Of a stretch of DNA of 64,000 nucleotides, positions 8,204 to 17,419 are shown one piece after another. Every line of letters begins with the position of its first letter. The stretch's first letter is position 1. The stretch spans positions 1-64,000 of the forward strand of contig NZ_JACOOY010000012.1 of assembly GCF_014287705.1 (NCBI RefSeq), read 5' to 3'. A program made the position numbers and the translations under genes. The notes under the pieces were generated by a model. That model was not told the origin of the DNA. It searched no databases and was given only the letters and a program-made list of their open reading frames with translations. This DNA comes from Dorea_D hominis. Its GTDB lineage: Bacteria > Bacillota > Clostridia > Lachnospirales > Lachnospiraceae.

Positions 8204-10138
8204 CTACACGTCCAAATTCTTCACGTATTGTGCATTTTCTTCGATAAACTCACGTCTTGGCTCTACTTTATCTCCCATCAGGGTTGTAAATGTCAGATCC
8301 AGTTCACTTGTTGTCTCTTCATCCATCTTAACTTTCAAAAGTATTCTCTGCTGCGGATCCATTGTTGTTTCCCAGAGCTGTTCTGCATCCATCTCTCCAA
8401 GACCTTTGTAACGCTGAATCTTGTTGTTTCCGTCTCGTCCAACTTCCTGCAGGATACTGTCTAATTCTTCATCGCTGTATGCGTACCATACTTTTTTGTT
8501 CTTCTCCAGCTTATAAAGCGGCGGCTGCGCCAGATATACATATCCTTCTTTGATCAGATCCGGCATAAAACGATACAGGAATGTCAGAAGCAGTGTACTG
8601 ATATGTGCACCGTCAACATCGGCATCTGTCATAATGATGATCTTGTGATAACGCAATTTTGAAATATCAAAATCATCATGGATACCTGTACCAAATGCAG
8701 TGATCATTGCCTTGATCTCGGCATTGCCATAAATCTTGTCCAGTCTTGCTTTCTCAACATTCAGAATCTTACCTCGCAGTGGAAGGATTGCCTGTGTCGC
8801 ACGGTCTCTCGCTGTCTTCGCAGAACCGCCGGCAGAGTCTCCCTCTACGATATATATCTCACAGTTTTTCGGATCTTTGTCAGAACAGTCAGCCAGTTTA
8901 CCGGGAAGCGACATACCGTCTAAAGCAGATTTTCTTCTCGTAAGATCTCTTGCTTTTCTTGCTGCTTCTCTTGCACGCTGCGCCATCACAGATTTCTCGA
9001 CTGTCATCTTTGCCACAGATGGATTCTGCTCCAGATAAATCTCAAGCTGTTTGCTTACAACACTGTCAACGGCACCTCTTGCTTCACTGTTACCTAATTT
9101 CTGCTTTGTCTGTCCTTCAAACTGTGGATCTTCGATTTTTACACTGATGATTGCAGTCAGTCCTTCACGGATATCTTCGCCGGACAGATTCGGCTCGCTG
9201 TCTTTTAGTAATTTATTCTTTCTTGCATAATCATTAAATGTCTTTGTAAGTGCATTACGGAAACCAACTACATGGGTTCCTCCTTCCGGAGTCGTAATGT
9301 TATTTACAAATCCATACGTATTATCGCTGTAAGAATCATTGTGCTGCATTGCAACTTCCACAGATACATTGTTGACATTTCCTTCGCAGTAAATGATATC
9401 TTCATACAGCGGAGTCTTGCTCTTATTCAGATATTTTACAAATTCGCGGATACCACCTTCGTAGTGGAATGTCCGTTCTATCGTTTCTTCTTCCGGACGT
9501 TCATCTCTTAATACAATCTTCAGTCCGGCTGTTAAAAATGCCATCTCGCGGAAACGCTGTTTTAAAATATCATACTCAAAAACAGTCTCTTCAAAAATCG
9601 TATCATCCGGTAAAAATGTAACCTTTGTTCCCGTCTTTTCCGGAGCACAGGAACCGATCACTTCCAGCTTCTGAACGACTTTTCCTTTCTCATAGCGCTG
9701 TTTATAAACCTTGCCTTCTTTACAGATTTCAACTTCCAGCCAGTTGGAAAGCGCATTTACGACAGAGGCTCCTACACCATGAAGCCCACCGGATACTTTG
9801 TATCCTCCACCGCCGAATTTACCACCGGCATGCAGCACGGTAAATACAACTTCAACTGCAGGAAGACCCGCTTTATGATTGATTCCGACAGGGATTCCAC
9901 GTCCATTATCTACAACGGTAATCGAATTATCTTTATTAATGCTCACAAAAATCGTGTCACAGAATCCTGCAAGTGCCTCATCTACGGCATTGTCTACAAT
10001 CTCGTATACGAGATGATGTAAACCTCTCGATGATGTACTTCCGATATACATTCCGGGACGCTTTCTGACAGCTTCAAGCCCTTCCAGTATCTGGATTTCA
10101 TCTGCACCATATTCGTGCTGTACTTTTTCTGTACTCAT
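8204..10138 (-). CDS. gyrB: DNA gyrase subunit B
   Basis: This 644-aa ATPase subunit of gyrase has the GHKL ATP-binding motifs in order (EIVDNAVDEALAGF, VVDNGRGIPV, GGLHGVGASVVNALS), the TOPRIM motifs EGDSAGGSA and DADVDGAHI that bind Mg2+, and the C-terminal QRYKGLGEM segment that contacts GyrA. Length and domain order are those of the short, Gram-positive type. It lies in the dnaA-dnaN-S4-recF-gyrB-gyrA run with only short gaps. An AGGAG precedes the start. Confidence 0.98.
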   Translation of the reverse strand: MSTEKVQHEYGADEIQILEGLEAVRKRPGMYIGSTSSRGLHHLVYEIVDNAVDEALAGFCDTIFVSINKDNSITVVDNGRGIPVGINHKAGLPAVEVVFTVLHAGGKFGGGGYKVSGGLHGVGASVVNALSNWLEVEICKEGKVYKQRYEKGKVVQKLEVIGSCAPEKTGTKVTFLPDDTIFEETVFEYDILKQRFREMAFLTAGLKIVLRDERPEEETIERTFHYEGGIREFVKYLNKSKTPLYEDIIYCEGNVNNVSVEVAMQHNDSYSDNTYGFVNNITTPEGGTHVVGFRNALTKTFNDYARKNKLLKDSEPNLSGEDIREGLTAIISVKIEDPQFEGQTKQKLGNSEARGAVDSVVSKQLEIYLEQNPSVAKMTVEKSVMAQRAREAARKARDLTRRKSALDGMSLPGKLADCSDKDPKNCEIYIVEGDSAGGSAKTARDRATQAILPLRGKILNVEKARLDKIYGNAEIKAMITAFGTGIHDDFDISKLRYHKIIIMTDADVDGAHISTLLLTFLYRFMPDLIKEGYVYLAQPPLYKLEKNKKVWYAYSDEELDSILQEVGRDGNNKIQRYKGLGEMDAEQLWETTMDPQQRILLKVKMDEETTSELDLTFTTLMGDKVEPRREFIEENAQYVKNLDV

Positions 10139-10148
10139 TCTATTCCTC

Positions 10149-11234
10149 CTAGTTTTCTTTCTTTACCTGTCCGCTCTGGACATGGAATACTTTATTTATA
10201 GAAAATCGATGATTTACAAACTCATCCATCCCCGTACAGGTAATGAGCGTCTGTATATCATGAATACTATCCAGTAAATAGTTTTGCCTATGTTTATCAA
10301 GTTCAGACAATACATCATCCAGTAAAAGAACCGGCGTATCATGAATCGACTGTTTTACCAGCTCTATTTCTGATAATTTGAGGGACAATGCCGCAGTCCG
10401 TTGCTGTCCCTGGGAACCGTATTTACGAATATCGATATCGCCGATCATAAATGCAATATCATCCCGGTGCGGACCTACAGATGTGCTTCTGATACGCAAA
10501 TCTTTTTCTTTGTTCTTGTTCAGCGCCTGCTCCAGCGTCAGATAGCTATTGCTTGGCTCATATAAAATCCGGATGGATTCTTTTCCTCCGGTCAGTTTGT
10601 TATGGATTCCGGAAATGATCTCATTCATCTGTTCTACAAATTCCTGCCTTCTCTGAATGATCAGATTGCCATAATGAACAAGCTGCATATCCCAGATATC
10701 CAGTGTTTTCAGTACATCACTGTTGTATGCCGCCTCTTTCAGCAGATGATTCCGCTGATTCACAATTCTGTTATAATTTGCAAGATTGCTCAGATATACT
10801 TTATCCAGCTGAGAAAGTTCCAGATCCACAAACCTTCTTCTCTCTCCGGGACCATTTTTAATAATATTCAGATCTTCCGGCGAGAAAAATACAATATTGA
10901 CAATTCCGAATAATTCACTGGCTTTTCTGATCGGCATCTTATTGATCGCAATTCCTTTTGGACTGTTCTTCTTCAGATGCATGTCGATCTGATAATTAAT
11001 GCCGTTCTTCTCTACAACTGTCTCAATGTGGGACTCATTCTGTTCAAAACGAATCAGATCCTTGTCTTTGGCTCCTCTGTGGGATTTTGTTGTTCCAGAA
11101 AGATAGACAGCCTCTAAGATATTTGTCTTTCCCTGGGCATTATCACCGTAAAAGATGTTTGTTGCTTTGTCAAATTCAAGAGATAACAGCTCATAATTTC
11201 TGAAATTTTTAAGCTTTAAAGACTCAATCTTCAA
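10149..11234 (-). CDS. recF: DNA replication and repair protein RecF
   Basis: The 361-aa SMC-like ATPase helps load RecA at single-strand gaps with RecO and RecR. Walker A is GDNAQGKT at 30-37, the ABC signature is GSQGQQRTAALSLKL, and Walker B is LLLDDVLSELD. Its start overlaps the S4-domain gene by 11 nt, and gyrB follows after 10 nt, indicating translational coupling in the origin operon. Confidence 0.97.
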   Translation of the reverse strand: MKIESLKLKNFRNYELLSLEFDKATNIFYGDNAQGKTNILEAVYLSGTTKSHRGAKDKDLIRFEQNESHIETVVEKNGINYQIDMHLKKNSPKGIAINKMPIRKASELFGIVNIVFFSPEDLNIIKNGPGERRRFVDLELSQLDKVYLSNLANYNRIVNQRNHLLKEAAYNSDVLKTLDIWDMQLVHYGNLIIQRRQEFVEQMNEIISGIHNKLTGGKESIRILYEPSNSYLTLEQALNKNKEKDLRIRSTSVGPHRDDIAFMIGDIDIRKYGSQGQQRTAALSLKLSEIELVKQSIHDTPVLLLDDVLSELDKHRQNYLLDSIHDIQTLITCTGMDEFVNHRFSINKVFHVQSGQVKKEN

Positions 11235-11433
11235 TTCTTATCTCTTCTCCATCAAATAATACCATATCCCCGGCATATAATTTTCTGCCGCGTCTGGTAT
11301 CTGTTTCTCCATTTACTGTTACGAGTCCTTCTGTGATTACTTCTTTTGCTTCCACTCCGGACTCAACAAGACCGGCAGCTTTCAGTGCCTGTCCGAGTTT
11401 AATATATTCATCTCTCAGTCTTATAACTTCCAT
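11224..11433 (-). CDS. S4-domain RNA-binding protein (YaaA type)
   Basis: The 69-aa protein consists of one S4 RNA-binding domain (LGQALKAAGLVESGVEAK and GLVTVNGETDTRRGRKL). This small gene regularly lies between dnaN and recF in Firmicutes; some relatives are annotated RlbA or YaaA. Its RNA target is not established. It overlaps recF by 11 nt and begins 11 nt after dnaN. Confidence 0.92.
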   Translation of the reverse strand: MEVIRLRDEYIKLGQALKAAGLVESGVEAKEVITEGLVTVNGETDTRRGRKLYAGDMVLFDGEEIRIED

Positions 11434-11444
11434 CTTTTCACCTC

Positions 11445-12554
11445 TTAACCAGCCGCATTAAAGTTTACCGGAAGAATCAGGTAAATATAAGTCTCATTGT
11501 CATCCTTGATGAAGCACGGAGCTTTCGCATTCATCAGATAAAGTGTTACTTCCTCGTCATCAATAACTCTTAATGCATCAATCAGAAACTTCGGATTGAA
11601 TCCGATCAACAGATCCTTACCTTCTTTGTTGATCATAATCTCTTCATTCATGGAGCCAATCTGCGATTTGATCTTCAGTTCCATGATCTCATCACCAATA
11701 TTGATGATAATTGGCTTCTTATCACCTTCTTTGACGAGAAGAGTAGCACGGTCAATACAGTTTAACAATTCTTTTTTGTTAATTCTGACCTTAGTATCAT
11801 AATCGCTGGACAGCATCTGATCAATTTTAAAATATTCTCCCTCCAGAAGTCTGGATACAACAACTGTATTATCAAACTCAAATACAATGTGATTGCTTGT
11901 GTAAGAAATATTTACTTTGCTTTCAGCTTCTCCGGATAAAATCTTACTGATCTCGATCAGTGTCTTACCTGGAACAACAAGTTTCTTGTCTGTAACATCT
12001 GCATTCAGAGCAATCTTACGGATGGAGATACGGTGCCCATCCAGAGATACAACCCGAAGCATATTATTCTTAATCTCAAAGAGTTCTCCTGTCATCAGTT
12101 TATTACTGTCAGAATCAGCAATAGAGAAAATAGTCTGTCTGATTACTTCTTTCAGCGTAAACTGTGATACTTCGATCGATTCGTCTTTTTCGATGATTGG
12201 AAGATAAGAAAATTCATCGCCCGGTTTACCGGAAATATTGAATTTTGCTTTCTCGCAGACAATCGTAGTCTGTAAAGATTCGTCTGTTTCGATAATGACA
12301 TCACTGTCTGGAAGTTTTCTTACGATTTCGGAGAAAAACTTCGCGTCAATAGCGATCATACCTCTTTCGATGATCTCACCTTCTATGTCTGTCTGGATAC
12401 CAAGTTCCATATCGTTGGCAGTCAGACGGATAATATCTGTTGTAGCATCGATCAATACACATTCAAGGATTGACATTGTTGTTTTTGAAGGTACCGCTTT
12501 TGAAACAATGCTAACTCCTTTTACAAGATTACTTTTCGTACAAACAATTTTCAT
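11445..12554 (-). CDS. dnaN: DNA polymerase III beta sliding clamp
   Basis: The 369-aa protein forms the dimeric ring clamp that holds the replicative polymerase on DNA. The sequence is typical of three-domain DnaN (start MKIVCTKSNLVKGVSIVSKAVP, end YLILPVNFN). The start is set at 12554 because AAAGGAG lies 10 nt upstream and this matches the family N-terminus; a longer frame would begin in the DnaA-box region. It is the second gene of the dnaA operon, with a 287-bp spacer rich in DnaA boxes between them. Confidence 0.97.
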   Translation of the reverse strand: MKIVCTKSNLVKGVSIVSKAVPSKTTMSILECVLIDATTDIIRLTANDMELGIQTDIEGEIIERGMIAIDAKFFSEIVRKLPDSDVIIETDESLQTTIVCEKAKFNISGKPGDEFSYLPIIEKDESIEVSQFTLKEVIRQTIFSIADSDSNKLMTGELFEIKNNMLRVVSLDGHRISIRKIALNADVTDKKLVVPGKTLIEISKILSGEAESKVNISYTSNHIVFEFDNTVVVSRLLEGEYFKIDQMLSSDYDTKVRINKKELLNCIDRATLLVKEGDKKPIIINIGDEIMELKIKSQIGSMNEEIMINKEGKDLLIGFNPKFLIDALRVIDDEEVTLYLMNAKAPCFIKDDNETYIYLILPVNFNAAG

Positions 12555-12841
12555 GTGTGTAAAACTCCTTTCGCGGTGCGCAATATATATTATGTCTATG
12601 AAATGCTTCCGTATCCGTCGCCTTAGGGGGTGTGGAAAAGGGGAAAACCCCTTCAAGCCCTCTGTTTATCGGCGTTTCCGGAATTAAAAACTCTGTGGAT
12701 TTCGATGAGAATTCATGGGGATTGCATTGGGATAAAAAAATTCTATCCACCGCGTTGGTTAAAAATCCACATATAATCCCATAATTATCCACAACTATAT
12801 GAAAGTTATCCCAAGCCAGTCCACATAATAATTCACATAAA
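12555..12841. other. dnaA-dnaN spacer with DnaA boxes (second half of oriC)
   Basis: It has a perfect DnaA box TTATCCACA at 12785-12793 and variants at 12631-12639 (TGTGGAAAA), 12694-12702 (TGTGGATTT), 12743-12751 (CTATCCACC) and 12773-12781 (AAATCCACA). A hairpin AAGGGG-AAAA-CCCCTT lies at 12638-12653. DnaA boxes on both sides of dnaA give the bipartite origin layout known from Bacillus. Confidence 0.7.
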
Positions 12842-14236
12842 CTAAGCCGGATTGATTTTCTTCTTAATGATATTGACAGTATTTGCCAGTGTTTCGTCGG
12901 TTTCCATCTCGGATTCTACCTTTTCAATACCGTATTTGATAGTAGAATGGTCCTTTCCACCAAAAATAGCACCAATTGCTTTTAAAGAAAGCTCTTTGGT
13001 AGACATCGTACGCATCAGATACATCGCTACCTGACGAGGATTGGCAATTTCTGCGTTTCTTTTTTTGCTCTTAAGATCAGCAATACTGATATTGAAGTGA
13101 TCTGCAACAATATCCAGTATGAGTTCCGGTGTAACTTCTCGGTTATTATCAGAAGAAATAATATCTTTCAATGCTTCGGCAGCGAGAGATATGTCAATCG
13201 TTCCTTCATTATTATTCAGTCTGTAAAGAGCAATCAGTTTATTAAGAGAACCTTCCAGTTCTCGGATATTTGTCTTGATATTTGTGGCAATGTACTGGAT
13301 TACATCTAATGGGATGTTGTATTTTTCAAGCTTGTCCAGTTCGATCTTCTTCTGAAGGATTGCCATACGTGTCTCATAATCCGGAGAAGAAATATCTGCA
13401 AGCATACCCATCTCAAAACGGGAGCGCAGTCTGGCTTCCAGTGTCTCGATATCCCTTGGCGGGCGGTCACTGGAGATAATGATCTGCTTTCCGGAAGTAT
13501 GTAAATGATTAAAAGTATGAAAAAACTCTTCCTGCGTACTTTCTTTACCAATAATAAACTGGATGTCATCGATTAACAGTACATCAATATTCCGGTACTT
13601 TTCGCGGAACTTTGTCATAGAAGATTCGTTGCCGGATGATTTACCGTTCTTTAATGATTCAATCAGTTCATTCGTAAATGTCTCACTTGTTACATATAAA
13701 ATCTTTTTCTTTGGATTCTGATCTAAAATAAAATGTGCAATGGAATGCATCAGATGAGTCTTTCCCAGTCCGACACCTCCGTAGAGAAATAGAGGATTAT
13801 AAACCTGTCCCGGCGATTCCGCTACCGCAACGGAAACTGCATGGGCGAAACTGTTATTTCCGCCTACAACAAAAGTGTCAAAAGTGTACTTAGGATTCAG
13901 CCCGGCTCTTTCGGCTACGGACTTCGTACGTTTCTTTTGACTTGCTTCAACTGCCATATTCTGTATTTCATTCAATCGGTCATCATCTTCGGATATGAAA
14001 GAAACTTCGTATTCTTCTCCTGTGATTTCAGCAATGCATACCTTCAAAGGAAGAAGATATTTTTTTTCAATGTATTCAACACTTGAATTCATATTTACCA
14101 TAATAAATACAGTGTTGTTGATGACATCATATACTTTCAGCGGTTTAATCCATGTCGAGAATGATACATTGGATAATTCGTGTTCCACGCGCAAATGTTC
14201 TATTATTTGCGGCCATTTTTCCTCTACTGTGTTCAT
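12842..14236 (-). CDS. dnaA: chromosomal replication initiator DnaA
   Basis: The 464-aa AAA+ initiator binds DnaA boxes and melts the origin. Domain I is at about 1-90, a short linker follows, Walker A is GGVGLGKT near 152, Walker B is VLLIDDIQFI, and the domain IV DNA-binding signature is GGKDHSTIKYGIEKVE near the C-terminus. An AGGAG precedes the start. Boxes upstream and downstream of the gene suggest autoregulation as well as origin function. Confidence 0.98.
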   Translation of the reverse strand: MNTVEEKWPQIIEHLRVEHELSNVSFSTWIKPLKVYDVINNTVFIMVNMNSSVEYIEKKYLLPLKVCIAEITGEEYEVSFISEDDDRLNEIQNMAVEASQKKRTKSVAERAGLNPKYTFDTFVVGGNNSFAHAVSVAVAESPGQVYNPLFLYGGVGLGKTHLMHSIAHFILDQNPKKKILYVTSETFTNELIESLKNGKSSGNESSMTKFREKYRNIDVLLIDDIQFIIGKESTQEEFFHTFNHLHTSGKQIIISSDRPPRDIETLEARLRSRFEMGMLADISSPDYETRMAILQKKIELDKLEKYNIPLDVIQYIATNIKTNIRELEGSLNKLIALYRLNNNEGTIDISLAAEALKDIISSDNNREVTPELILDIVADHFNISIADLKSKKRNAEIANPRQVAMYLMRTMSTKELSLKAIGAIFGGKDHSTIKYGIEKVESEMETDETLANTVNIIKKKINPA

Positions 14237-14552
14237 TTTATAAAACTCCTAATCTTCTATATACTCTATTATAGTTTACATCAAAATGGGGGATTAGGCA
14301 ACGTTTAATCAATGTGGATAACTAATTTCCCCCTTGAAAACGGCATATTTGCGTTCGATTTGTGGAAAAAAAAGTTAAAATCCACAAGTTATCCACTGAA
14401 ATCCACAAAGTTTTCCACATTTAGTGGATAATTCCATGATAAATAAGTTCTTACCTATTTATATAAGGCGAAGTGAAAAATGTGGAATACCGGCATATTT
14501 ATCCCCATTAACTAAAATACAAAGAAAAAGTCTATAAACTCGCAGGTTTTGC
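14237..14552. other. oriC, dnaA-upstream part
   Basis: It holds a dense set of DnaA boxes: perfect TGTGGATAA at 14313-14321, and one-mismatch copies at 14361-14369, 14389-14397, 14411-14419, 14423-14431, 14481-14489 and 14499-14507, with weaker ones at 14378 and 14399. AT-rich stretches between them could serve as the unwinding element. It lies between divergent dnaA and rpmH, exactly where gene orientation switches strand. Confidence 0.85.
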
Positions 14553-14581
14553 TTGACGTAAAGGAATTTTATGAATATAAT
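14553..14581 (+). promoter_or_regulatory. rpmH-rnpA promoter
   Basis: TTGACG (14553-14558), a 17-nt spacer and TATAAT (14576-14581) lie about 60 bp upstream of rpmH, facing away from dnaA. Confidence 0.8.
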
Positions 14582-14643
14582 AAAAAATGATGTCTATAGA
14601 AAACTGAGGGATAACCCTTAAAAATATAAGGAGGTGGATATCA

Positions 14644-14778
14644 ATGAAAATGACATTCCAGCCAAAAAAGAGACAAAGAGCTAAAGTTCATGGTTTCAGA
14701 TCAAGAATGAGCACTGCAGGCGGAAGAAAAGTTCTTGCAGCAAGAAGAGCAAAAGGAAGAAAGAAATTATCAGCGTAG
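14644..14778 (+). CDS. rpmH: 50S ribosomal protein L34
   Basis: The 44-aa, very basic protein begins MKMTFQPKKRQRAKVHGFR and ends GRKKLSA, the full L34 pattern. It is a structural protein of the large ribosomal subunit. A strong AAGGAGGTGG precedes the ATG. It is the first gene of the rpmH-rnpA-yidD-yidC-jag operon, and a short GGCCgcatatatgtGGCC hairpin follows its stop codon. Confidence 0.97.
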   Translation: MKMTFQPKKRQRAKVHGFRSRMSTAGGRKVLAARRAKGRKKLSA

Positions 14779-14827
14779 GCCGCATATATGTGGCCTTTTC
14801 TTCTCTCAAAATTAGGAGAAAATGAAA

Positions 14828-15163
14828 ATGAAATATTCCGAATCATTAAAAAAAAACAGGGATTTCCGTTTAGTATATAAGGAAGGAAAATCCTGTGCAA
14901 ACAAATATCTGGTCATGTATATTCGAGAGAATCATTCAGATGTAAACAGATTGGGAATATCTGTAAGTAAAAAAGTTGGAAATAGTATAGTACGTCATAG
15001 AATAACGAGATTAATTAGAGAGAGTTATCGACTACAAGAAGAGCACTTCAAGTGTGGATGGGATCTGGTTGTAATTGCTAGAGCCGGTGCGAAAGGAAAA
15101 ACATATCGAGAAATAGAGAGCGCATTGATCCATCTTGGAACTCTTCATGAATTATATATATGA
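14828..15163 (+). CDS. rnpA: ribonuclease P protein component
   Basis: The 111-aa basic protein assists the RNase P RNA in cutting tRNA 5' leaders. The conserved RNR-like signature is present in variant form (NRLGISVSKKVGNSIVRHRITRLIRESYR). The start is placed at the second ATG because AGGAG is 9 nt upstream of it and only 3 nt upstream of the first (14822). It lies between rpmH and yidD as in most bacteria. Confidence 0.95.
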   Translation: MKYSESLKKNRDFRLVYKEGKSCANKYLVMYIRENHSDVNRLGISVSKKVGNSIVRHRITRLIRESYRLQEEHFKCGWDLVVIARAGAKGKTYREIESALIHLGTLHELYI

Positions 15164-15174
15164 GGTAGCGTGTT

Positions 15175-15387
15175 ATGAAAAGAATTCTGTTGGCATATAT
15201 CAGATTCTATCAGAAATATTTATCGAACCTCAAAGGATCATCGACCTGTAAATATTATCCGACCTGCTCCTGTTATGCAAAAGAAGCAATTGAAAAATAC
15301 GGAGCATGGAAAGGCGGAAGACTTGCGTTATGGAGAATATTGAGATGCAATCCATTTTCAAAGGGAGGCGTTGATCCAGTTCCATAA
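15175..15387 (+). CDS. yidD: membrane protein insertion efficiency factor YidD
   Basis: The 70-aa protein has the YidD pattern: an amphipathic N-terminus (LLAYIRFYQKYLS), three conserved cysteines (TCKYYPTCSCYA) and the C-terminal RCNPFSKGGVDPVP. It is thought to help YidC/Sec insert membrane proteins at the cytoplasmic face. It lies 11 nt after rnpA and just before yidC. Confidence 0.95.
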   Translation: MKRILLAYIRFYQKYLSNLKGSSTCKYYPTCSCYAKEAIEKYGAWKGGRLALWRILRCNPFSKGGVDPVP

Positions 15388-15416
15388 AAAATGTAGTTAC
15401 GATGGAGGAAGAACGA

Positions 15417-16478
15417 ATGACTGTAAGTTTACTGACTGCAGCAAACTGGCCGCTCGTAGGACAGTTATGCTGGCTATTAGGTAAAGTAATGAGTTTTATC
15501 TATGACTTCTTAGATAAGGCTCTGCCCTCAGATAATGGGCTTGTAGGATTATCAATTATCATCTATACGATTCTGGTATATACTTGTATGCTTCCATTGA
15601 CGATCAATCAGCAGAGATCATCTAAAATGATGGCTGTGATCAACCCGGAAGTACAGAAAATTCAGAAAAAGTATAAAAACAAAAAAGATCAGGCTTCTAT
15701 GATGAAGCAGCAGGAAGAAATCCAGCAGGTATATGACAAATATGGAACTTCCATGATGGGAGGATGCCTTCCGCTGTTAATCCAGATGCCGTTCCTGTTT
15801 GCATTATATCCGGTTATTTATAATATTCAGCAGTATGTACCGGCAATCAAAGGAGCTCCGGCTGCAGTAAACAGATTTATCACAATACCGGATCTTACCG
15901 TATCTCCGGCTGCTATGCTGAAGAACAGTGGATCATACGGAATGCCGGCAATTGTGATCATGATCACGGCAATCGTGCTTCCGCTTCTTTCAGCCGGAAC
16001 ACAGTATGTAAGTATGAAACTGTCCCAGGCAATTTCCGGACAGCAGCAGATGGATAAAGATAATCCGATGGCAGGAACTATGAAGACAATGAATATGACA
16101 ATGCCTCTGTTCTCTGTATTCATGGTATTTACATTGCCGACTGGTATCGGTATTTACTGGATCATCAGTGCGTTAGTACGTTGTGTACAGCAGGTATTTA
16201 TCAACAAACACCTGCAGAAGATGTCTGTTGAAGATCTGGTAGAAAAGAATAAAGAAAAAGCAGAAAAGAAACGTGCAAAGAGAAGCGAGAAAGCAGAGAA
16301 GATCAATGCAATGGCTCAGATGAATACGAAAAACATTTCTGAGAAATCAAGTCTGGGTGTTTCTGATGCTGAAAAAGAGAAAAAGCTTGAAAAAGCAAGA
16401 AAGAATGCAGCGAATGCAAAAGAAGGAAGTCTTGCAGCGAAAGCCAATATGGTTAGAAAATTCAATGAGGACAAATAG
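15417..16478 (+). CDS. yidC: membrane protein insertase YidC/OxaI family
   Basis: The 353-aa integral membrane insertase has hydrophobic segments near 8-30, 45-63, 125-150, 180-205 and 235-255. The conserved hydrophilic-groove arginine lies in NQQRSS after the second segment. It lacks the large periplasmic domain of Gram-negative YidC, and the C-terminal 90 residues are Lys/Glu-rich, which may contact ribosomes. The start is chosen at 15417 because GGAGGA sits 7 nt upstream. No lipobox is obvious in the N-terminus. Confidence 0.93.
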   Translation: MTVSLLTAANWPLVGQLCWLLGKVMSFIYDFLDKALPSDNGLVGLSIIIYTILVYTCMLPLTINQQRSSKMMAVINPEVQKIQKKYKNKKDQASMMKQQEEIQQVYDKYGTSMMGGCLPLLIQMPFLFALYPVIYNIQQYVPAIKGAPAAVNRFITIPDLTVSPAAMLKNSGSYGMPAIVIMITAIVLPLLSAGTQYVSMKLSQAISGQQQMDKDNPMAGTMKTMNMTMPLFSVFMVFTLPTGIGIYWIISALVRCVQQVFINKHLQKMSVEDLVEKNKEKAEKKRAKRSEKAEKINAMAQMNTKNISEKSSLGVSDAEKEKKLEKARKNAANAKEGSLAAKANMVRKFNEDK

Positions 16479-16489
16479 GGGGCGCTATT

Positions 16490-17338
16490 ATGGACGGTTA
16501 CATTACTGTATCAGCTAAAACATTGGATGATGCGATTACAGAAGCATTGATCCAGCTTGGTGTGACAAGTGATCATTTAGATTACGAAGTAATTGAGAAA
16601 GGAAGTGCCGGATTTCTTGGAATCGGCATGAAGCAGGCAGTAATAAAGGCGCGCAGAAAACAAGAGGAACCTGTAGAGGAACCGGTTGTTGAAGAAGTAG
16701 AAGAAAAGCCTGTTAAAAAAGAAGTAAAAGAATTTAAAGAAGAGAAAAAAGATTTTCATAAAAAAGAATTCCACAAAAAAGAGCATGTGAAAAAAGATAA
16801 TTTCAAAAAAGAGGCTCCAAAGAAGGAATTCGTGAAAAAAGAAGTTCCGAAGAGAGAAGTTGAACTTGCTCCTGTTGAAGATGCAACAAAAGAAGCATGT
16901 GTGAAATTTGTAAAAGATGTACTCGCTGCAATGGATATGAACGATGTTGAAGTGAAAGCAGAGATTGATGAAGAAGGTGCTCTGAGCATCACGATGGACG
17001 GAAAGAATATGGGTATTCTGATTGGAAAACGTGGACAGACACTGGATTCCCTGCAGTATCTTACAAACAGAGTTGCAAACAAAATGCAGGATGGTTATGT
17101 CAGAGTAAAACTCGATACAGAAGATTACAGAAGAAGAAGAAAACAGACATTAGAAAATCTTGCAAAGAACATTGCAAGCAAAGTAAAGAGAACAAGAAGA
17201 TCTGTTTCTCTTGAGCCGATGAATCCTTATGAAAGAAGAATTATTCATTCTGCTCTTCAGTCTGATTCTGCTGTATCTACACATAGCGAAGGTGAAGAAC
17301 CGTACAGAAGAGTTGTAGTAACATTGGTAAGAAGATAA
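16490..17338 (+). CDS. jag: Jag/KhpB RNA-binding protein
   Basis: The 282-aa protein has a Jag_N domain (1-50; ITVSAKTLDDAITEALIQLG), a long Lys/Glu-rich linker (about 60-130), a KH domain with the IGKRGQTL loop (about 180-186) and a C-terminal R3H domain (about 215-282). KhpB partners with KhpA to bind RNA and influences cell elongation and division in Firmicutes. It follows yidC after 11 nt in the usual order. Confidence 0.93.
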   Translation: MDGYITVSAKTLDDAITEALIQLGVTSDHLDYEVIEKGSAGFLGIGMKQAVIKARRKQEEPVEEPVVEEVEEKPVKKEVKEFKEEKKDFHKKEFHKKEHVKKDNFKKEAPKKEFVKKEVPKREVELAPVEDATKEACVKFVKDVLAAMDMNDVEVKAEIDEEGALSITMDGKNMGILIGKRGQTLDSLQYLTNRVANKMQDGYVRVKLDTEDYRRRRKQTLENLAKNIASKVKRTRRSVSLEPMNPYERRIIHSALQSDSAVSTHSEGEEPYRRVVVTLVRR

Positions 17339-17344
17339 AGAAAG

Positions 17345-17378
17345 AAAAAATAGGGGTTTTGATGACCTCTATTTTTTA
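17345..17378 (+). terminator. terminator after jag
   Basis: AAAAAATAGGGGT pairs with ACCTCTATTTTTT around a short loop and ends in a T run, just after the jag stop codon. Confidence 0.8.
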
Positions 17379-17419
17379 TATAACGAAAAATGCAATTTTA
17401 TGTTATTAGGAGGAATTCG

